DNA of 64,000 bases, from assembly GCA_963816775.1 (NCBI GenBank), contig CAWFLX010000053.1:19932-83931 (forward strand), given 5' to 3'. The position numbers were made by a program, and so were the translations under genes. The notes beneath the pieces are model-generated. The model was not told the DNA's origin. It was given only the letters and a program-made list of their open reading frames with translations, and searched no databases. The DNA is from JAFAXD01 sp963816775. Its GTDB lineage: Bacteria; Pseudomonadota; Alphaproteobacteria; Rhizobiales; Xanthobacteraceae. Shown here piece by piece: positions 16,598 to 26,168 of this stretch (position 1 is its first letter; each line of letters opens with the position of its first letter).

Positions 16598-17295
16598 GAA
16601 ACCGGGCGTGCGCGTGCAATTTTCTTCTGTTCGGGAAGAACTTTGGATAATCCGTCCAAAAATACGTCCGACACGAACCGGGCGTAGGCGTGGAGATGCG
16701 CTTCGGTGATGGGCCCTCCCATCAGCTCTTCGAACAGCGCGCGCTCGGCCATCGGAAAGCTGCAAGCTCCGACCGTCGCCAGAAACAAATGCCGAGGGTC
16801 GACGCGACGAAACTCGCCGGTGGCTACGCCTTCATTGATAACAGCGGCCAGTTGTTTGCAGGTCCCATGGACCATGTCGTGTCGCAATTGGCGCGCTTCC
16901 TTGGATTTATTGTGAATGATCCGCTCGATGATCAGGTGATGCAGCGAGGGGTCCTGGTAGAGGGTTTCCAGAAGCACGAAGATGCGCCGTCTGATCTTTT
17001 CGCGAACCGTCGTCTCTTCGGCAGAGCCCTGGGCCTGACGTTCCCGCAGTTCAGCGCCGGCCTGCAACACCGCGGCAACGAGAAGCGCGGATTTGTCGCC
17101 GAAATAGTACCGGATGAGCGCGGGGTCGACGCCGGCCGCCCGCGCGATATCCAACCGCGTTATTTGTCCCGCCGGAATGGTCTTCGTCAAAGCGCGCGTT
17201 GCGGCAATGAGCACGTCGCGACCAACGGTTGTCGCGTCCTTGTTCGGCCGTCCCTGCTTGCGCCGCTTCCGTCGAGTTTTCGTTGCTCCGCTCAA
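16594..17295 (-). CDS. TetR/AcrR-family transcriptional regulator
   Basis: About 233 residues from a TTG start at 17295 (preceded by AGGGG); the frame is open further upstream but unrelated to the family there. After a basic leader (KTRRKRRKQGRPNKD) comes the TetR helix-turn-helix: GQITRLDIARAAGVDPALIRYYF-type sequence, with the hallmark YYFGDKSALL turn. An all-helical ligand/dimer domain follows. It lies downstream of the second MetE-like gene and upstream of the cyclase-family gene. Three similar palindromes (O1-O3) surround it, one in the promoter region that would drive its own operon, so autorepression and control of the flanking catabolic genes are likely. The inducer is unknown. Confidence 0.85.
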   Translation of the reverse strand: MSGATKTRRKRRKQGRPNKDATTVGRDVLIAATRALTKTIPAGQITRLDIARAAGVDPALIRYYFGDKSALLVAAVLQAGAELRERQAQGSAEETTVREKIRRRIFVLLETLYQDPSLHHLIIERIIHNKSKEARQLRHDMVHGTCKQLAAVINEGVATGEFRRVDPRHLFLATVGACSFPMAERALFEELMGGPITEAHLHAYARFVSDVFLDGLSKVLPEQKKIARARPVS

Positions 17296-17419
17296 GATCC
17301 CCTGCCCGCTCCAAGCCTTGATCTGGAACGAGTCTTTAAGCAGCAACGGTTCGATTGGCAATCGCCACGCCGGAGCAGCCGAAAACCGGGAACCAGCTTT
17401 TGGGAAGATCGTGCTCCAA

Positions 17420-18466
17420 TTAGGCAGCCGGTTCCTGCGACGTCTGCGCGTGGACCGCCAGGATCGCGGCAACAAGGTCGGGCCGCCGCGCGCGCGCGAT
17501 GCCGCATTCACAGGCTATCCCGAAGCCCTTGAGATACCTTCCGGCTGCGGCGATCCTTTTATTGGTGCCGTCCTTGCCATCGGCGCCGTGGACCACGCCT
17601 AGATAGACCTCGGTGTCTGTTGCCAGCCGTAGATCACGAAGCGGCTGGAAAAAGGCGTCGTCGGTCCGGTTGATGGGGACGGGCATGTGGACGAAGGCGA
17701 GCGGATGCTTGACCGCCTTCGCCAGGGCGTTGGCAAATTCGACCATCTTGGCGGCGTCGCGCGGTTCTACGAAGTGCTTGGCCTCGAAGTCGCCGTAACA
17801 GAGATGAATGCCGAGCTCGACGTCGGATGGGATCGCGCTGCAGATGCGTTGCGTGCGCTCCAGGATCAACTCCTTGGTGATATCCGCTCGTTTGGTGCGG
17901 CCCCGGTATTCCTGGCCGTCCCAAAACACCATCTCGATGCAAATGTCCCATTGTACGGAAAGATCCTTGTGCGGGATGGCCTCGCACAGTGCAGCGACTT
18001 CCGCCATCATCGCCTTTTCGTATGCTTTTTCGATGCTGGCCCCGTCCTGTACGCTGCAAAACGAATTTACCACGGCCAGCGGCGTCGGCAGGCAAACTTG
18101 AAACTTCACGTCCAGCGGAAGTTCGCCGCGCTCCTTGGCCTTGAGGAAGTCGAGATAGGACGCCCGCGCTTCGCGCGTGTACCCCAGTTCACCGAACACG
18201 ATATCCTTCGGATCGACGCCATCGGCGATTTTAAGTTCGAGAAAGCCCGTGCGCGGGCGCGCAACTTCGGTGGCCGCCAAAAACGGATTTGCGCGAAACA
18301 GCGGATATTGCCAACTCACCCAAAGCCGGCGTCCCCCGACCTCGCCGTCCGGGACGCGTTTCAAGCGACGGCCGAGACCCTTCCCAAGGGCACGAAAAAT
18401 ATCCGGCACATTGTCGAGCCCAATGCTGCCGACAAGGTGAACATGCTGCGGGATCACGGTTTCCAT
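17420..18466 (-). CDS. MetE-like (UROD/MetE superfamily) protein
   Basis: The 348-residue protein opens with PQHVHLVGSIGLDNVPDIF, a variant of the MetE barrel start. Near residue 225 it carries LGIHLCYGDFEAKHF, with the His-x-Cys pair of the zinc site, and near the C-terminus GIACECGIAR with the third thiol ligand. Only one barrel is present, so it is not a full methionine synthase. The ATG at 18466 follows GAGGGA. It is divergent from fumarylacetoacetase, and the shared 156-base gap holds palindrome O3. A methyl- or C1-transfer role tied to aromatic O-demethylation is the simplest reading, but the reaction is unknown. It is only distantly similar to the first MetE-like gene at 5013. Confidence 0.72.
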   Translation of the reverse strand: METVIPQHVHLVGSIGLDNVPDIFRALGKGLGRRLKRVPDGEVGGRRLWVSWQYPLFRANPFLAATEVARPRTGFLELKIADGVDPKDIVFGELGYTREARASYLDFLKAKERGELPLDVKFQVCLPTPLAVVNSFCSVQDGASIEKAYEKAMMAEVAALCEAIPHKDLSVQWDICIEMVFWDGQEYRGRTKRADITKELILERTQRICSAIPSDVELGIHLCYGDFEAKHFVEPRDAAKMVEFANALAKAVKHPLAFVHMPVPINRTDDAFFQPLRDLRLATDTEVYLGVVHGADGKDGTNKRIAAAGRYLKGFGIACECGIARARRPDLVAAILAVHAQTSQEPAA

Positions 18467-18565
18467 GGGGTCCCTCGTCAAACAGGGTGTTTTTGAACTT
18501 GCCTTTGCGTATTCGCATTAATTCACTCTTGAAAGAATTTCAAGCCGATTTGGCCCCAGCGATGT

Positions 18566-18594
18566 TTGACTATTCCTTATTACGGGAATATTTA
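18566..18594 (+). promoter_or_regulatory. Sigma-70 promoter with TetR-type operator O3 in its spacer
   Basis: TTGACT (18566-18571), a 17-base spacer, and TATTTA (18589-18594) form a good promoter about 30 bases before the fumarylacetoacetase ATG. The spacer contains ATTCC-N8-GGAAT. The first 13 bases (TTGACTATTCCTT) are identical to the promoter at 16597 read on the minus strand. The site also lies upstream of the divergent MetE-like/TetR genes. Confidence 0.65.
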
Positions 18595-18622
18595 ACTGCA
18601 AATGAAGCACGGGGAGGAAGGG

Positions 18623-19957
<1,335 letters not shown>

Positions 19958-20011
19958 TGAAGGTTGCCGCCCTAACGCTATGCGTCGTGACGATTCGGTC
20001 CACGCCGTGTT

Positions 20012-21034
20012 TCATTGGAGTCCATCCTTCGTGGACAAATCGATTTTCAATATTTCCCACGGCAACTGCACGCGCGACTTTCGATCTGCATGGAACATGG
20101 GGAGCCGATGAACTTGCGACGCCGGGAAATACAGCCACCCGTCGGGTCCAACGCTTCCCTCATTTGGAAAGCTGATTCGTGAGTGGCTAATAACTGGCCG
20201 AACACCATCGCGCTGCAAACCGAAAATAGCGTTCTCGGTAAATGCTGAAAGGTACATGCGGCCGTCGGGTGCACCCATCAACCCCGCGCAGGCTGGTATA
20301 CGTGCCACATCCTCGATGCAGTTCCCGAGATCGGTATCTGTGAGGGAAACGTCGAGAACGGCAGAAAGCTTGATCCGGCGCAAGACCGGACCAAATAGAC
20401 ACGTGAAATAGAGCCAGTCATCCGCGATTTCGATCAGGTTGGCGTTTACTATAATGGGATCACCATTGGCTTTTTGGAACGGCACGCCATCAATAATGGG
20501 GCTGATTGAGGGGTCTGCTTGCGTTTTGGGATGTCGGCTGAGAATTCTCCGCGAACGACCAGTCGCTCGGTCGAGCACAACAATGGCGCCATACTCCGAG
20601 TTTGTTACATACGCATGATGGCGGTCGGCACGTACGTGACCGAGGACTGCCCCAACAGGCGCTGCTTCGATGTTTAACTGGAAAACCCGAACAACGCTGT
20701 CGGTTAGCAAGTCAATTTCTACGATCTTGGGGCGCGCAGCTTCGTTCCTCGTCTGGTGTGGTGCAGCGTCGTCAACCACCCAGAGATGGTTGGAAGCGTC
20801 AATGAAGATTGAATGGACGGCGACGAAGTACTCCGAAGACGATCGATTTGACGGACGATCATTCCATCCTCGGCCTGGAAATGGCCGAAAGGACCCATCC
20901 GCGAGGAGCTCGGCTACGCCAGGAGCTTGGCCATCGGTCCAATGAGGAAAGCTGGCAAAAATGCGCCCGTTTGGCGCAACCGCGACTCCGTTGATCATGG
21001 CGTCGTGTGAAGCGGCAACTCTAACAAGCTGCAT
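20012..21034 (-). CDS. Yellow/MRJP-family (six-bladed beta-propeller) protein
   Basis: About 340 residues from the ATG at 21034 (GAGGAC upstream). Blade-like repeats seen: INGVAVAPNGRIFASFPHW at the N-terminus, IFIDASNHLWVVDDAAP near 85, AYVTNSEYGAIVVLDRATG near 145, and MGAPDGRMYLSAFTENAIFG near 260. This is the Yellow / major-royal-jelly fold, close to SMP-30-like lactonases. No signal peptide is visible, unlike many secreted members, so it may act in the cytosol as a lactonase or isomerase. It is convergent with fumarylacetoacetase and lies downstream of a Bug protein on the same strand. The specific activity is unknown. Confidence 0.72.
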   Translation of the reverse strand: MQLVRVAASHDAMINGVAVAPNGRIFASFPHWTDGQAPGVAELLADGSFRPFPGRGWNDRPSNRSSSEYFVAVHSIFIDASNHLWVVDDAAPHQTRNEAARPKIVEIDLLTDSVVRVFQLNIEAAPVGAVLGHVRADRHHAYVTNSEYGAIVVLDRATGRSRRILSRHPKTQADPSISPIIDGVPFQKANGDPIIVNANLIEIADDWLYFTCLFGPVLRRIKLSAVLDVSLTDTDLGNCIEDVARIPACAGLMGAPDGRMYLSAFTENAIFGLQRDGVRPVISHSRISFPNEGSVGPDGWLYFPASQVHRLPMFHADRKSRVQLPWEILKIDLSTKDGLQ

Positions 21035-21109
21035 CAGTAGTCCTCGAACCAACGCCCTTTATCGCAGGGGCATAGGTTATGCTTTCCCAACCGAAGGCGC
21101 GGGTCTGCC

Positions 21110-22093
21110 TTATTGCTTGGGAACGTTGAAACGACGTACGATTTCGCCCGCGCGGTCCCGATCTTCTTTAGTGAAAGCGGCGAATTGTTCTGGTGTGCTC
21201 GGGGTCGGTTGTAGAAATTGCTTCTCCAGAAACTCAACAACACTCGGGGTCCGTAATGCTACACCGACGTCCTCGCTGATCTTATTGACGATTGTGACAG
21301 GCGTTCCGACGGGCACGTGCAAACCCCACCATATCGGACCACCAAACGGATAGTTCCCAATGCCAGCCTCCGCAAACGTCGGGACGTCGGGAAGATATTT
21401 CGAGCGGTGCGGCCCCTCTATGGCGAGTGCCTTCAATTGCCCGTCCTGTAATTGCGTCGTCATGTTGCCAAGCCCGATATACGCGACGTCGATCTCACCC
21501 TTGATCAGGGCTTGGGCGACTTCTCCGCCACCTTTGTAGGCAACGTCCGCGAAATTCACGTTCCATTCCCGATTGAGCCACTGTCGAAACACATCAGGAA
21601 TTGAACCAGGACCGAGCGTTCCAAAATTAAGGGCAGCGCCTTTAGCACCAGCAAGTGTCTTCAGGTCCTGAATAGAATTGGCGGAAAGGTTCTTTCTAGC
21701 GATGACCCCGCCGAGGACAAAATACATGTTTGTCACCGGGATCAGGTCTTTCTCGATGTCATATGGCTTCTGCGAAAAGATATGCGGGTTGTATGAAATC
21801 GGCCCGCTGTTCGTTGCACAGAGGGTATATCCATCGGGAGCCGCGCGAACGCACGCTTCCGTTGCCAAAAACATGTTGCCGCCTGGACGATTCTCGACGA
21901 GCCAGGGTTGCCCGGTCAGGCTCCGCATCTCCTGGCCGATTGTTCGAACTGCAATATCTGTGACCGAGGCCGCCGTGACACTAACGATGACGTGCACGGG
22001 CTTCGTGGGGTACGTCTGGGCGGAGCCTGGCGATGAGGGGAGGAGCGTCAGGACCAACCCGGAAATCGCGCAAAGAACCTGGTTTCTGATCAC
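21110..22093 (-). CDS. Bug-type (TctC family) periplasmic substrate-binding protein
   Basis: About 327 residues from a GTG at 22093, directly after GGAGGAAAGATCA. A signal peptide (LCAISGLVLTLLPSSPGSAQ) precedes YPTKPVHVIVSVTAASVTDI. The family core LTGQPWLVENRPGG, AAPDGYTLCATNSGP and YLPDVPTFAEAGIGNYPF are all present. It binds a carboxylated ligand in the periplasm and would hand it to TctA/B-type permeases, none of which lie in the window. The promoter region carries a perfect-phase 23-base tandem repeat (22105-22150), probably an operator. It is followed by the Yellow-like gene on the same strand. Confidence 0.85.
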   Translation of the reverse strand: MIRNQVLCAISGLVLTLLPSSPGSAQTYPTKPVHVIVSVTAASVTDIAVRTIGQEMRSLTGQPWLVENRPGGNMFLATEACVRAAPDGYTLCATNSGPISYNPHIFSQKPYDIEKDLIPVTNMYFVLGGVIARKNLSANSIQDLKTLAGAKGAALNFGTLGPGSIPDVFRQWLNREWNVNFADVAYKGGGEVAQALIKGEIDVAYIGLGNMTTQLQDGQLKALAIEGPHRSKYLPDVPTFAEAGIGNYPFGGPIWWGLHVPVGTPVTIVNKISEDVGVALRTPSVVEFLEKQFLQPTPSTPEQFAAFTKEDRDRAGEIVRRFNVPKQ

Positions 22094-22104
22094 TGATCTT
22101 TCCT

Positions 22105-22150
22105 CCGAAAAGATGGGGTACCACAATCCGGAAAGATGGGGTACCACAAT
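22105..22150. repeat. 23-base tandem repeat upstream of a Bug gene, candidate operator
   Basis: Two head-to-tail 23-base units, 22105-22127 and 22128-22150, share AAAGATGGGGTACCACAAT and differ at one base. Each holds a GGTACC centre flanked by near-symmetrical bases (GGGGTACCAC). They end about 12 bases before the start codon, so a bound protein would block the ribosome binding site or the promoter of the Bug gene. Confidence 0.6.
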
Positions 22151-22337
22151 GATGGCGCGACCGACGATCAGCGGCGTGCGCGCTCCGCTCGAATACCGCC
22201 TGCCGGCGCACTATCCCGCGCGAATGAACGAACGAACGAGTTGCTGAAAAAATTCAGGGCAATCGACCGCAAGCGCAACAACGGAATGATGGCCGACTGC
22301 TGGCGGCGGGATCGCACCGTATATAAGTCCACATCTG

Positions 22338-23198
22338 TCAATCTGCCGGGAAATAGCGCTTCAACCAGGTCCGGACTATTTCTTCGACGCGCCTGTCGTC
22401 TTCCCCGAACATAAAGTGGTCCACGCCGCCGATGATGTGTAAGTCGCCGTGATATCCGGCGCGCTTAAACAATTCTATCGAACCTTCTGCTGTGATCACT
22501 TCGTCCTGCGCGCTGTGCATGAGCAATAGCGGACGCGGCGCGATGCGCGCGGCCATGTCTCCCGGATTGAACGCCATCGCTTCTATCGCCATCTCCAGCG
22601 GAAATTCCATGATCGCGTGCTTATCGATATTGTTGCGCAACCGTTCCGGAACCACGATCAGGTCATACCGATGCGCCATGATGACCGGATCGGTCGGCTT
22701 CCGGGCGCGGCCGCGTTTTAGCAATTCGCTGAACTTCTGCCACTTTTCCGGCGTCGAGTGAATTGAGCGGAACATCTGCTCACCGCTGGCCCAGCCACCC
22801 TGCCCGATAACAGCCGACACGCGCTTGTCGAGGCCGGCGCTGTAAACCGCAACCGACGCCCCAAAGCTCGTGCCGCTTAGACAAACGCGGGTTGGATCGA
22901 TCTCTGGCCGGCCGGACATGAAGTCGAGAGCGGCAATCGCATCATTCACTTGCCGGAGCGGCAACACCCAGCCGCGCTCACCCCCGCTTTCGCCACAGCC
23001 CTGAAAGTCAAATCGCAGCACCGCATAACCCATGCTGGTGTAGAACGTCTGTGACCAGCGTTGTTGTGGACCATCGCGATGGCCGCCAAAGCCGTGCATG
23101 ACGATCACCGCGGGCTTGGGGGTATCGCTGCCTATCGGAATCGAGAGGTCGCCAACAAGGGCCGTATCGCCAGACTTGAACGTGACGCGCTCCTGCAT
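22338..23198 (-). CDS. Alpha/beta hydrolase (dienelactone-hydrolase / acylaminoacyl-peptidase-like)
   Basis: A 286-residue single-domain hydrolase without a signal peptide. Seen: the oxyanion strand PAVIVMHGFGGHRDG near residue 30; the nucleophile elbow CLSGTSFGASVAV near 110 with catalytic Ser; Asp in LLLMHSAQDEVITAEG near 232; and His in GGVDHFMFGEDD near 265. It probably hydrolyses an ester, lactone or C-C bond of an aromatic breakdown product in the cytosol. Upstream, a perfect 10-base inverted repeat (23263-23297) marks the promoter region. It stands downstream of the truncated homogentisate dioxygenase on the same strand. Confidence 0.82.
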   Translation of the reverse strand: MQERVTFKSGDTALVGDLSIPIGSDTPKPAVIVMHGFGGHRDGPQQRWSQTFYTSMGYAVLRFDFQGCGESGGERGWVLPLRQVNDAIAALDFMSGRPEIDPTRVCLSGTSFGASVAVYSAGLDKRVSAVIGQGGWASGEQMFRSIHSTPEKWQKFSELLKRGRARKPTDPVIMAHRYDLIVVPERLRNNIDKHAIMEFPLEMAIEAMAFNPGDMAARIAPRPLLLMHSAQDEVITAEGSIELFKRAGYHGDLHIIGGVDHFMFGEDDRRVEEIVRTWLKRYFPAD

Positions 23199-23262
23199 CG
23201 AACTGCCCTACTTTCGATTCGAAGATCTTAGATCTACTGCGACGAAACGGCTCGCAGAGTTC

Positions 23263-23297
23263 AAACTCGTTAAACAGACGGAATTGCTAACGAGTTT
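23263..23297. promoter_or_regulatory. Perfect inverted repeat upstream of the alpha/beta hydrolase
   Basis: AAACTCGTTA and TAACGAGTTT are perfect 10-base arms separated by 15 bases, 65 bases before the hydrolase start. They are followed by a further T. It could be an operator or a hairpin terminating the transcript of the broken dioxygenase on the other side. A related hairpin lies at 42471-42500. Confidence 0.5.
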
Positions 23298-23467
23298 TAT
23301 CTGAACCCTCAGGCGCTGCGCGCTCCTGGCGAAATGCGTGATCTGGGCAGGGCGAACAGGGGCGTGCGCTGAATGCTGGACCATCGCGGCAATTTGCGCC
23401 CCCGATGCGCCCCGAGACGAACGCGGGCTCAACCAGATGATCCAGTCGTTCTCTATAAGTAGCTGAA

Positions 23468-24082
23468 TTATTGTTGAAAATTATGGTGCCCAGGGATACC
23501 GCGCGGAACAACTGCGACCTCGTTCGGCGCAACGTGAAGCAGGCCTAATTCGGTGACAAGGCGCAGTCGCCCCAGCTGAGGCACCAGCAACATTTCGCCG
23601 TCGGCGCTGTAAAAATAGCGGTCGCTCATTGACACGTTGGCGGCATAGAAATGCGCCGCCATGCCTGATTGCTGCGAGGCGTCCCCGTTACCCCCGATGG
23701 TGATCATTCCTTCAACAAAATCGGTCGCTGTGGTCGGTATTGGAAACGGCGACCAGCGCAATTGCGAGGGCGTCGCGTCGAGGTCAGTGAATGGCGCGGT
23801 GCGGACCAGACCATTGTCCATGCGTGAATACGGCCGGTGCACGACGGACGGCCGCAAACGATAAGTCCAGGTGCGGCGATTTTCAGCGCGCGGTGCCGTG
23901 AAAGCCGTGCCGGAAATCTGTTCTGCGTAAAGGCCGAGCGGCGGCTTCTGCGGCGAGTTTCGTCCTTTTGGGAGCGCACCCGGGCGCGCCTCAGTAGCGA
24001 AATGGTTGCCGAAGCCCGTCTGGTAGGAGGGCACCCCAACGACTGCTGGATGTTCCTGCAACTGCCCTATCTTATTGGTCAC
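23468..24082 (-). pseudogene. hmgA: Homogentisate 1,2-dioxygenase, N-terminal half only
   Basis: From a GTG at 24082 (GGAGGT upstream) the ~204 residues are unmistakable HmgA: YQTGFGNHFATEARPGALP, then GLYAEQISGTAFTAPR, TWTYRLRPSVV, and YNADGE-like FYSADGEMLLVPQLG. The match ends at VAVVPRGI, after which the frame reads unrelated residues and stops at 23468. The intact enzyme has ~430 residues and its iron ligands lie in the missing half, so this product cannot be active. The deleted end is not found downstream. The gene shares strand with the GcvT-like gene 40 bases upstream, suggesting a former operon. Confidence 0.88.
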
Positions 24083-24121
24083 CCGCACCTCCAAGAAACA
24101 AGTTAGGCCTTTGCACTTTCA

Positions 24122-25531
24122 TCAAGCTCCTTGCGTTGCTGAAAGATCTTCCCGCCTTCGCTGCTTAATGAACGGAAGCTCTCGAACGCGGGCCCGGATA
24201 TTCATCGTTGGCTCGTCTACAAAATTGCCCCAGACCACGACCACTTCCGTTCCTGCCTCGCTAAATTCTCTGTCGATGCGGCCCAATGAAATCATCCGAC
24301 GCAGGTTTGGGCTGTAGGTCACACCAGATGCCCAGCCCACCTGCTTGTCCCCGCGAGTAATTCGGAGGAAGCAAACCCGCATCTGCCCGTACGGTAGGTC
24401 TGGTGGAGGTGCCGACGGCTCGTCCTCAAATAGTCGGGCATACAAACGCGCCATGTCTTCGCTATTCCACATAAGTCCGATGAATCGTCGCTGGGGCCCA
24501 CCCTCCTCTGCTTCGCGCACAAGTGCTTTCTGGCCCATAAACTCGTCGCGCTCCACATTTACTGTGTGAGACCAGCCCAGTTCTGTGGGCGAACAAAAGT
24601 GAGGACTCAGATCGTCGCCCAACAGGGTCAGCTCTTCCCGGCTGGACCATCGTCTGACCAACTTGTTCTCGGATGGCACGACGGAGCCGCGAGCGGGCAA
24701 ATAATCTCGCATTGAAGTCGCGATACCCGTTTCCGTATGTCCAATGAGTTGAGCTTTCAAACCAAGTTCACGCAGCCCATACGGCTCCCCATATTCCCTA
24801 ATCGTTCGCCAAAGCTCGTGGGCCCTGCCCGTATCAGTGCGGATATAGAACTCATACCCGACCTCCCCCGTCACGCCCTGTCGTGCGACGATAACCTCCT
24901 CACCTAAAATCCGCGTTTTGCGCCAACGGGAGAAGCGAAGGTCTCTAAATTGCTCCCCGGTGATTGCTTCCAGAATTGTTGTCGATTGGGGGCCCTGCAA
25001 AGCGAAGCAAGTATAATCAGGCGTCACGTCCTCAACACTGACATCAAAATTCGTTTTGCTCTTCAACAACGGCAGATAAGTCTCGGCACCGCCCGCGGTA
25101 TAGAGGAACTCGTCCTCTCCTAGCCGCAAGGACAATCCTTCGACTGTTACCTTGCCATCATCGTTCACCATCGGAGCGAATATGACTTGGCCGACTTGCT
25201 GCCGAGCTAGGTCCTTTACGCTCGCGTACGCCATAAACTTTGCAGCATCGCGCCCCTTCACAGACACCTTATGCAACCAGCTCCAATCACCCAAGACCGC
25301 TGTATTTCGAAGTGCCTTCGATTCCTTCCACCAACGCGTGTACTCGTACCCAAATAGGAATCCGCCCAACATGTGTCCCCAGATCATGCTGGAATTAGTT
25401 TCAGCTTGAGCAGGAGCCCCCGGAGATCCAATGTACGGCCTGTCAATGAATGCCGTGGCGCGATGATTGTTCGCCCGCTGGTATTCGCGCCGAAAAAAGC
25501 TGTCACTCACCTCAGCATTCTCCCGCATCAT
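24122..25531 (-). CDS. GcvT-family tetrahydrofolate-dependent methyltransferase, probable aromatic O-demethylase (LigM/DesA-like)
   Basis: A 469-residue aminomethyltransferase-fold protein. The length equals that of the lignin O-demethylases LigM and DesA and exceeds glycine-cleavage T protein (~370). Seen: AVLGDWSWLHKVSVKGRDAA near residue 78, YTCFALQGPQSTTILEAITG near 170, and RQGVTGEVGYEFYIRTD near 215 in the folate domain. A C-terminal barrel contains GQKALVREAEEGG. Members move the methyl group of vanillate, syringate or 3-O-methylgallate to tetrahydrofolate. The start codon overlaps the stop of the MarR gene (ATGA), so the two are coupled. The demethylase role is inferred from length and setting; family membership is secure. 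Confidence 0.8.
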   Translation of the reverse strand: MMRENAEVSDSFFRREYQRANNHRATAFIDRPYIGSPGAPAQAETNSSMIWGHMLGGFLFGYEYTRWWKESKALRNTAVLGDWSWLHKVSVKGRDAAKFMAYASVKDLARQQVGQVIFAPMVNDDGKVTVEGLSLRLGEDEFLYTAGGAETYLPLLKSKTNFDVSVEDVTPDYTCFALQGPQSTTILEAITGEQFRDLRFSRWRKTRILGEEVIVARQGVTGEVGYEFYIRTDTGRAHELWRTIREYGEPYGLRELGLKAQLIGHTETGIATSMRDYLPARGSVVPSENKLVRRWSSREELTLLGDDLSPHFCSPTELGWSHTVNVERDEFMGQKALVREAEEGGPQRRFIGLMWNSEDMARLYARLFEDEPSAPPPDLPYGQMRVCFLRITRGDKQVGWASGVTYSPNLRRMISLGRIDREFSEAGTEVVVVWGNFVDEPTMNIRARVRELPFIKQRRREDLSATQGA

Positions 25532-26142
25532 TTCTTGCCACGAACGTCAGCTTTCGAAGCGGTCTCAATCGCACGAACTTTGCGCTCAACTAGATCCTTG
25601 ATGTTGAGCCCCCGGCCGTAGAGCCGTCGCTGGTCGCTCAGTCCCTTGAACAACTCATCGATGCGATCAAGCGCACCATATAGGGCGCTCAACTCCCCTT
25701 GGTTGAAAAGCCCGCGAATGATTTCATTTTGCTCTCTCATTCGCGGCATGATCGCCCCGTAATACCGCCATCCAGCCGGAGTTAAACTGACTTCACGGGC
25801 GCGCTTGTCCTGGCGGTTCCGTTTTTTTTGGATAAATCCTCGACGCGCCAGTACTGAAAGCGCGCGGCTGACCGCGACCTCGTCGAGCATGCTGATACGG
25901 CTGATCTCAGTCGCTAGCAGGGAGGGATGATTTGCAAGAATCGATATGATGCGCCACTGCGCAGTAGTAAGCTTCGGTCGCAAGCTCGCACAGACTAACG
26001 ACGTCTCTCTCAACATATATGACGCAACCGCGGGAATTCTGTAAAACAGGAACTCTCGCAGCCAAAGAATATCCTCGTGGCGCGCCCCGATCATCTGTGC
26101 AGGCTGTACATGCAAAGGACGAGTTTCGCGTGTTTTCTGCAT
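25528..26142 (-). CDS. MarR-family transcriptional regulator
   Basis: About 204 residues from the ATG at 26142. The winged helix region reads TTAQWRIISILANHPSLLAT, then MLDEVAVSRALSVLARRGFI and the basic wing KKRNRQDKRAREVSLTPAG, a textbook MarR pattern. N- and C-terminal helices form the dimer. It shares strand and probably transcript with the enoyl-CoA hydratase upstream and the LigM-like gene downstream (four-base overlap). MarR proteins of such clusters usually bind an aromatic acid or its CoA thioester. Candidate sites are the phased repeats at 28430-28461 at the head of this gene run. Confidence 0.88.
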   Translation of the reverse strand: MQKTRETRPLHVQPAQMIGARHEDILWLREFLFYRIPAVASYMLRETSLVCASLRPKLTTAQWRIISILANHPSLLATEISRISMLDEVAVSRALSVLARRGFIQKKRNRQDKRAREVSLTPAGWRYYGAIMPRMREQNEIIRGLFNQGELSALYGALDRIDELFKGLSDQRRLYGRGLNIKDLVERKVRAIETASKADVRGKK

Positions 26143-26168
26143 CTTATCTTCCAACAGATTCTAGAGAC

